NCBI GenBank assembly: GCA_001599815.1
Contig: BCIA01000008.1
Location: 124,001-188,000, forward strand
DNA length: 64,000 nt
Source of the DNA: Furcasterigmium furcatum
Taxonomy: Eukaryota > Ascomycota > Sordariomycetes > Glomerellales > Plectosphaerellaceae
Direction: 5' to 3'
Shown: piece after piece, positions 58,001 through 64,000 of the stretch
Layout: every line of letters starts with the position of its first letter
Position numbering within the stretch: position 1 is the first letter of the stretch
The notes under the pieces: model-generated
Seen by the model: the letters and a program-made list of their open reading frames with translations, nothing else
The model's database searches: none
What the model was told of the DNA's origin: nothing
Translations under genes and position numbers: made by a program

Positions 58001-61000
58001 TCGCACTAGGTGCTGATCCCACGTGCCGCGACAACAAGGGGTGCACACCTTTAGACGTCTCAAAGGCGAGTGGCCCCGAGGCGCTGGCTATCCAGAGCCT
58101 ACTTTCCAAGGCGGGCGCTCAGGTCGATACCAGAGACGCCCAGGGGCGGACGAGGCTCTTCCGTCTCTTCGGCGGGGAAGATGGGCGGTTCAACGAGGCC
58201 GAAGCACGGCAGCTGCTCGCGATGGGCGCTGCCAAGGACACCCGTGATGCGCGGGGACGTACACTGCTGCACGAGACCGCCCGGCTACTCGGGCATTCCG
58301 TTGGCAGTTCCCGCATATCGGCGGAGAGCCTCGACGCCCAGCTCCGATTTGCTCTTGGCCTGGGGCTGGACGCGAGAGCAGTGGACGAGGAGGGGAACAC
58401 GCTGCTTCACGAGTTTGCGAGCGCGGCGGCGGAGTACTACGGCGAGATGAAGGGCCAGTCGAGCGATTCGGTCTGGGGGATTCTCGTCGACGAGCTGCGC
58501 CTAGATGTCCACGCGGCCAACAACGCCGGGCAGAAGATGCTCCACATCCTGGCGGCAAGGACTCGCTATGGCAACCTGGGTCGACTCGGACCCGCGGCGG
58601 AGAAGATTCTGGCTGTCGCGACAGACGACCTCAACGGGCGGGACGCGCAGGGCATCGCGCCGCTGCACCTTGCGACGCTCCGCTCGGTCAAGTTCATGAG
58701 GGTGCTCCTCGAGCGCGGCGCGGACCCCAGGATCAAGACGGCCCAGGGGCTGACACCTCTTCATCTTGCCGTCCGCGCGGGCAGTGCGACCTGCACGGGG
58801 CTGCTGCTCGATGCTCTTGCGGGCCGGACGGAGCCGATGGCTCCCGGGTTCTGGTACTCCGATGACCACACGGTGACCACCGTGCCCGGGGTTGACGACG
58901 CGGACGAGAGGGGCTGGACGGCGTTATCCTACGCCTGCCGTGCCGGCCGACCTGATCTCGTGGACCTGCTGCTTCGGGCTGGTGCCGATCCTGTGCGGCG
59001 CGTCCATCTCGAGGCCTGCGCCGAGTTTGAGGATGAGATGGCGCTCTGGGCCGTCCCCGAAGGGCAGCAGTCGTGCATGTGGCCGATCGAACCCTTCGGC
59101 CTGCTCATTGAGGACACGTCGCGCCCGAGATGCTGCCAGGAACCATACTCGAGCCGCTATCAGCCGTGCAAGCACCTCACCGCGCGTCTCGGCGATGTCT
59201 TGTCTTTGCTTCTCATCAAGGGAGCCGGGAACGCCAGCCAGCGTAGAGACCTTCTACAAATGGCCATCGACCTCAGAGAGGCGTCCCCCAGCGGAAAGGA
59301 GTACACGGTACTCTGCTTCCAGCGGGCAGCGATGCAATTTCCCGACCTCGGGCGCCTCCCCTCAGCGGAAGCCGGGGTGGGCGACACCCTCGAAGATGTG
59401 CTCCAGCCTGTCGGCCGCTGGATCACGGACTTCCTCGAGAGGCGTAGGTTGCACATCCTCGGGCCTGCGGGGACAGGCCAGATACATCCTGGCAAGCGGT
59501 ACATGTCGACATTCGAGCGGGCCATGAATGAGCGGGCGTACGAGATCGTCCAGGACCTGGCCGAGAACGAGGAGCTCTCGTCCCAGGGCCCCCATATGCG
59601 GCGGGGGAGTAAACCTGCGGTGACGCTCCTCATTCAGCAGGGCTTTACGCACCTGGTCAGTGTGATCCTCGGTCGACCGGTGGCATCGAGCGCCTCACAG
59701 AAGCGGCAGGGGACCGGAGAGGGGGACGATGAGGACGATGAAGACTGTGTGGACGCCGATGCCCCTTTATTCGCTGCCCTCGGCACTAATGACGTCCCAA
59801 ACATGGAGATGCTCCGGCTCCTCGTCGAGAACCGGGACATCGACGTTAATGCGAGGGCCAAGGGTGACGGGAGAACTGCTCTGCACATCCTGGCCGAGGG
59901 CCGATACTGGTGGCACGTCGCTCTAGCCCTGCCGTATCTCATCCAACACGGAGCCAGCCTGGACCTCCGCAATTCCAAGGGCGAGACCCCTCTGCAGAGC
60001 GGTATTTGCAGTCTCTTCGTGGGCGAGTACCGCGAGGAAGCCGCCCGTCTGCTGGCGCGAGCACAGAGCAAGACTTCTGGTTCCGCCCAGCAGCTCGAGA
60101 TGGCCTTGCTGGCTGCCGCCTTGCAAAACCCGAAGCTCGTCCATCTCGTCACCGAAAGGGACTACAAGCCAAACGCCGACGCCATCCTCGCCCTGATCCA
60201 CCACCAGCTCCCCGATATCTTGGAGATGTTGCTGCAGCAGTGGCCCGCCGAGATCGTCAACACCGTCGGCATATCTCCCGCACCGCATAGCCGCCGTATC
60301 GCGCTCTACCCGCTGCACTTTGCCCTCGTCGCCTGCCGGCCACACTTGACGGCGCCCGACGATTGGCGCCGGACAATGTTGAAAATCATCGACATGCTTT
60401 CGAGAAGAGGCGCCGACCCCTTTGCAGAGTATCCGCCATCCGCGCGGGGATCAGTCCTCCACCAAGCCATCCTGTCCAGGAGTGAGTTCCTCGACGATAT
60501 GCTGGCTTGGCAAGGCCTCGACGTCAACCGGCGAGACGACGAGGGCCGTACGATCCTCCACATGGCGTGCGTACATGCATGTAAGCCCGGTCTCTCCCAT
60601 GTGCAACCCATCCTCGCCCTCGGCAGTGATCCCCTCAGCAGGGACCACGCCGGCCGCAACGCACTCCATCACTGCCTCCACGGTTTCGAAGAACACCGTG
60701 ACGCACCTCCGGCGTCGGCTTCAGACACCAACCTCGAGTCCATCGCGCTGCTCGCGACCCGGTTCCCTGAGCTTGTGAACCAGCGCACGGCCAAAGGCCA
60801 GACACCGCTCCTGCTGGCGATGCACCGCGCCGTCATCTCACGAGACGCCACGGCGGCCGTGGAGTATCTCCTCTCCGTCGGCGCGGACCCCAGTATCGCC
60901 GATGAAGACGGCACGACCATCTTGCATATCGCGTCCGACGGCCTCGACCAGCCCCAGGTCCTGCAGATCTTCCAGCGCCTGCTCGCCGAGCACCCCGCGC

Positions 61001-61383
61001 TCGACGTCAACGCGAGAAACAGGCACGGGCAGTCGCCGCTCTGGGCATACGCGCGCGGCGCGCTGGCGACGCCGCGGCTGGAGGCGGACGCATACCGCAT
61101 CCGGCTGTCTCATCCGAAGCAGAGCAGCTTCCACCGGGTCCCAGCCGACACGGTCCTCGGGATGTTCGAGGGAGCCGGGGCGGATTTTGGGGCGAGGGAC
61201 TCCGCGGGCAGGGGCCTACTTCACGCGGCGGCGCAGGCGGCGGAGGAGGTGGGCGTAGAGCGGTTCAAGGCGCTGCATGCGCGGCGTCTGGACGCGTTCC
61301 TGGAGGATGCCGGGGGGCAGACGGCGCTCGATATTGCGGCGTCGTGTGGGAATAAGCACGTATTGGCCATGTTTGAGCGGTGA
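55094..61383 (+). CDS. Giant NACHT-ankyrin NLR-like protein
   Basis: Two exons (55094-57139, 57190-61383) give 2,079 aa, the largest gene here. The intron (GTGAGT...TTTAG, 50 bp) joins ETPWG to YVCDSGDLDMLEAF. Residues 1-85 are a short lead region with RVWLRPTSYNHETGEYRKHL and WLTETDAYQAW, typical just before fungal NACHT domains; no separate HET, PNP or Goodbye effector domain is visible. NACHT: Walker A GAPGCGKSV (about 90), Walker B YCIIDALDEMD (about 184), sensor TSRPVPE (about 227). A helical region follows (HHTFTEYLKG, about 400), then ankyrin repeats from about 558 to the end (more than twenty, e.g. DARGRTLLHETAR). A non-ankyrin Cys-containing segment interrupts near 1,310. Fungal NLRs of this type act in non-self recognition and cell death; that role is inferred. 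Confidence 0.9.
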
Positions 61384-61800
61384 GGGCATATTTCTGGCAG
61401 TAGTTGGCCGCTTTATTGTAAAGAGACACATTTATAGCATGCAACCTTAAGAAGAAGAGGTAATACTTGGATCCAAGAGCGGATCCAAGGGATAGATGGG
61501 TTTAACCAGGCGGACCCAATTAAACCGGATGAGCTCCTGCCCGGGCCGGCCTCGCCGCCTCGAGCCAATGACTTGGGGTCCTACTTCCCTATCTACCTTG
61601 TACCACCTGATCTTCACCTCCCTAGATGTCAGATTTACAAGCGGGAGGCTGGTAGCGAAGGTGACCCGGGCCATACCTGCCCATTGAATCTGTGGCTCGA
61701 GGACTATACCAAGGAAGGAGCAGTCCAGAGTACCTACCTGTAGGCAGGCACGACTGGGAGGTACCAGGCTCCTTGACAGGTCCTTGGTATACCAAATATC

Positions 61801-62693
61801 TTGTCTTCTGAATGTCCCGAGATCTGCATCACCATTACTATCACCATCGCCACTAGCATCCCAGCCTTATCATCACCAGTTTGGAATTTGATAGTATACC
61901 TCGGCTGTAACGATGGCCAACGACGAGCACCTTGCCGCGATGGGCCTAGGCCCCCCCGTTCGTCACCCCGCTGTGTAGCGGCAAGCCCGCATGGGGACCT
62001 CGAGGTCCCGGAGCTCCCTCAGGAGCTGCAAGAGCCCGGCGCCTACGTCACGGCAAGGGCGGCCACTGGCCAATGGCAGTCGAAAAGCTGGCCGAGCGAG
62101 GTCCAGCTCGATCACAGCAACTACCATCAGGCGACGGTGGCTGCTAAGGCCGAAGAAGAGGCCCTCCAAAAGAGACTGGAGGAGGCGACCGCCGGCACCA
62201 TCAAGCTACCGGCGCCGGATGGCAACTGGGCGGGTTTCCCTGTGGCCCTGGTCCTGGCCACGGTGGGGGTACTCCCACGCTGGGAGCTTATTTGGCTGGC
62301 GGAGAAGTTCGAGGAGGTGGCGGACCTCTACTTCTGGTAGGTTGGATCTCCTCTTCATTCATGGTTGGGAACTAACAAGGGAAAAGGGTTGCGAGGCTGC
62401 GAGTCGACGTTTTATGGAACTGGTCGCTCGCATACCAAACCAGGAGCACGAGCAGAAGATCCGGAACCTGGATCTAGAGCCCCAGGCCCGCTCCAGTTGT
62501 AATATTCGGAGTGGCCAAGTTTCGCCAGAAGCTCAAATCGGAGGAATGCCCAGACCATACGCTTCTGTTCTGTGGGTGTGAGGTCGCAAAGAGTCGAAAG
62601 TTACTTCATCCCTACCGTGGCAAGCGGGTTACAGAGAGGATGGCCGCCCTCAGAATGGCCATGTCGACCAACAGACCTCAGATCGAGCGATAG
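61801..62693 (+). pseudogene. Relic of an unrecognised repeat-borne gene
   Basis: Protein-like frames run through this stretch but no intact gene can be built. From 61801 an open frame without any ATG codes ...NWAGFPVALVLATVGVLPRW and ...EEVADLYFW, ending at 62340; an ATG at 61913 lies in another frame that stops by about 61976. After GTAGGT at 62338, a CTAAC and an AAG allow a short intron leading to KGCEAASRRFMELVARIPNQ; a further frame change near 62505 is needed to reach CPDHTLLFCGCEVAKSRKLL and the end VTERMAALRMAMSTNRPQIER at 62693. The last part is the same peptide end as in the copy at 52.7 kb. I do not recognise the family; a transposon-borne gene is likely. Confidence 0.5.
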
Positions 62694-62697
62694 AAAA
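62605..62697 (+). repeat. Copy of repeat element (right, plus orientation)
   Basis: Inverted match to 52728-52815. It covers the end of the gene relic and its stop codon and runs into 31-bp units. Confidence 0.75.
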
Positions 62698-62930
62698 ATC
62701 GAGATACCCTCTGCCTTGATTCAATGAAATCGAGATGGCCTCTTGCTGAAATAGAGATTATTCAAGCGCAACGTATCTAGATAGCAGCATGCCTGGACCG
62801 GCCATCTTTTCTGCGACCCTCCTGGGCGGTAGGACCTTATATGATAACATGAGACGAGCCTCAAATAATTGAGATGGCCTCTCATAGAACTTCAGAAAAT
62901 CGAGCTAGGCTGCCGTTGAGCTGCAGGTAA
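62698..62930 (-). repeat. 31-bp hairpin units, right array
   Basis: A full 31-bp unit at 62708-62738, read on the minus strand, begins CCATCTCGATTTC and ends GCAGAGG, like the left-hand units. Its centre pairs CTTGATT/AATCGAG. Further decayed units lie near 62739-62760 and 62865-62910 (CTCAA/TTGAG hairpin). The orientation is opposite to the left array. Confidence 0.7.
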
Positions 62931-63828
62931 TTCTAAGGACTGCCTGGTCAACTTGACGCGGGTTGAAAAAGCCCCTTTTTCGACAGCAATACAACCGAAC
63001 CGGCCATGTATTTTACGACCCTCGTGCCTCTGTCCAGCCTGGTCTTCCCTAACAGTGTCAAAGTGTCTTTCGACCCGGCAGCCTAGGCATCTCGAACAGG
63101 TTACAGGATGGCGCAATCGATCAACTTGCCTCCCGCGGCATGGTCTGTCACGTTAATTCTAGATGCCTTTGCATCGTGAAATTGTACATGTGTGGCTGAG
63201 TTGTGCATACCTCAGCCACTCCTTAGGTTGCTCAGGAAGCACACTCTTTGGCTAGCGGGCTGTATTCCACTAAAGCCACCCCTCGTGATGATAGGCTGGC
63301 GCCCCTTAAACACGCGCCAAACTTCAACCTTCAACGGCACTTGAACCTCAACCACACATTTTCAGACGACGGACAACTTAGACACCCCTTGAGCCGGAAC
63401 CACCTCATCTTCGATATCGCCAATCTCATATCCACATCTAACACCGCGACCACTGCCGACAGATCCTCGATTTCTTCATCTTTTCGCCTCGACCACCTCG
63501 CCATTCCGCTCACAGGGTACGTCTCACCTCGCCGCAACCCTCGCCTGCAGCCCCAAAGATGAAGACAATGCACGGATTCCCAGCAGCCAAGCGGCTGTGT
63601 GGCGACCCCATCCCTCCTCCAAGTTTGCCATGATGACACCCAACCCAATGTGCTAAGAGGACCTCTTCACTGAGCCTCGATGAACGCATCTCAACATAGA
63701 CTACAACGGTATCTGATGCAAACACCGGCCGCGCTCATCTCCTTGGTCACGCACCCGACTGGTCTCAGACGGTTCTAACCCATCCTAGGCACCTCTCAAC
63801 CTCTTCTCACCTCTCGACACTCTTCACA

Positions 63829-64000
63829 ATGCCGTATAACACCACAGCAATCCCCCCGCGAAAGGAGGTCACGGGACAATCCGTCCTGCCAGGTATGCCC
63901 GACCTTCCCATGCGCGCACAGGCCAGAGCTGACACCCGGCACAGTCGCAAGGGTCAAGAAGATTCTCGCCCAAGACCCGGAGATCAGTACCTGCTCCGCC
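63829..64000 (+). CDS. Histone-fold (CBF/NF-Y, Dpb3-like) protein, 5' part
   Basis: Exon 1 is 63829-63892 and exon 2 starts at 63945 and runs off the window. The visible protein reads MPYNTTAIPPRKEVTGQSVLP then VARVKKILAQDPEISTCSA. The VARVKKI-DP start of the first histone-fold helix is that of the NF-YC/Dpb3/CHRAC group: DNA polymerase epsilon small subunit, CHRAC-type chromatin factors or CCAAT-binding subunits. The short N-terminus fits Dpb3/CHRAC better than NF-YC. Only 39 codons are visible, so the choice is open. Confidence 0.75.
   Translation, partial: MPYNTTAIPPRKEVTGQSVLPGMPDLPMRAQARADTRHSRKGQEDSRPRPGDQYLLR

Larger units (their letters stand above)
61384..63828. other. Repeat-rich intergenic with gene relic
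   Basis: About 2.4 kb between the NACHT-ankyrin gene and the histone-fold gene. It holds a broken gene (61801-62693), the right-hand copy of the repeat element, and further 31-bp-type units to about 62930. From about 63250 the sequence becomes C/T-rich leader for the histone-fold gene. Confidence 0.6.

Noticed and set aside
1..64000. tRNA or rRNA genes
   Set aside because: I scanned by eye for B-box-like GGTTCGA/GGTTCAA strings and found none in a tRNA-like setting. A tRNAscan or Rfam search would settle it.

Overview
The window reads as nuclear DNA of a filamentous ascomycete (Pezizomycotina, probably a sordariomycete; the class is inference). Coding DNA is GC-rich. Most genes carry short spliceosomal introns, roughly 43-100 bp, with GTAAGT/GTATGT-type donors, CTAAC-like branch sites and CAG/TAG acceptors. 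The genes themselves (TOM20, EXO84, SVF1, TYW1, HSP10, AA9, SSU1, NACHT-ankyrin) are typical of fungi. I built each gene model by hand, joining exons so that splice sites, reading phase and known family motifs agree. Several long open frames begin at TTG or GTG; for those I looked for the true ATG or an upstream exon.

Region by region: 0.3-6.4 kb holds two nuclear regulators on the minus strand, a Gln-rich FAR1-domain protein and a zinc-finger protein. About 3.1 kb of apparently non-coding DNA, with two ambiguous bases, follows to a GNAT-like membrane protein at 9.6-10.7 kb. From 11.2 to 20.3 kb come a six-exon histone H4 variant, SVF1, mitochondrial ribosomal protein uL11m, a HAL/SAT4-type kinase and HSP10 with a heat-shock element. 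From 22 to 31 kb come a secreted AA9 polysaccharide monooxygenase with a CBM18-like tail, the sulfite pump SSU1 and cysteine dioxygenase arranged divergently (cysteine to sulfite to export), and a HIRAN-SNF2-RING helicase. From 31.8 to 39.2 kb come an unrecognised small protein, TYW1, TOM20 and EXO84.

From 39.3 to 51 kb lies a run that looks like a catabolic cluster: an isopropylmalate-dehydrogenase-like enzyme, a short-chain dehydrogenase, a C2H2+Zn2Cys6 regulator, a cyclase-family hydrolase, a succinate-semialdehyde-dehydrogenase-like enzyme and an anion-cation symporter-type MFS permease. An unrecognised helical protein follows at 51.2-52.0 kb.

From 52.5 to 63 kb the DNA looks accessory. 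Two inverted copies of a repeat element, each next to exact-period 31-bp units that can fold as hairpins, bracket about 10 kb. That interval contains a class V aminotransferase and a giant NACHT-ankyrin NLR-like gene (2,079 aa). A broken gene relic ends in the right-hand repeat copy. The window ends inside the second exon of a histone-fold (CBF/NF-Y, Dpb3-like) gene.
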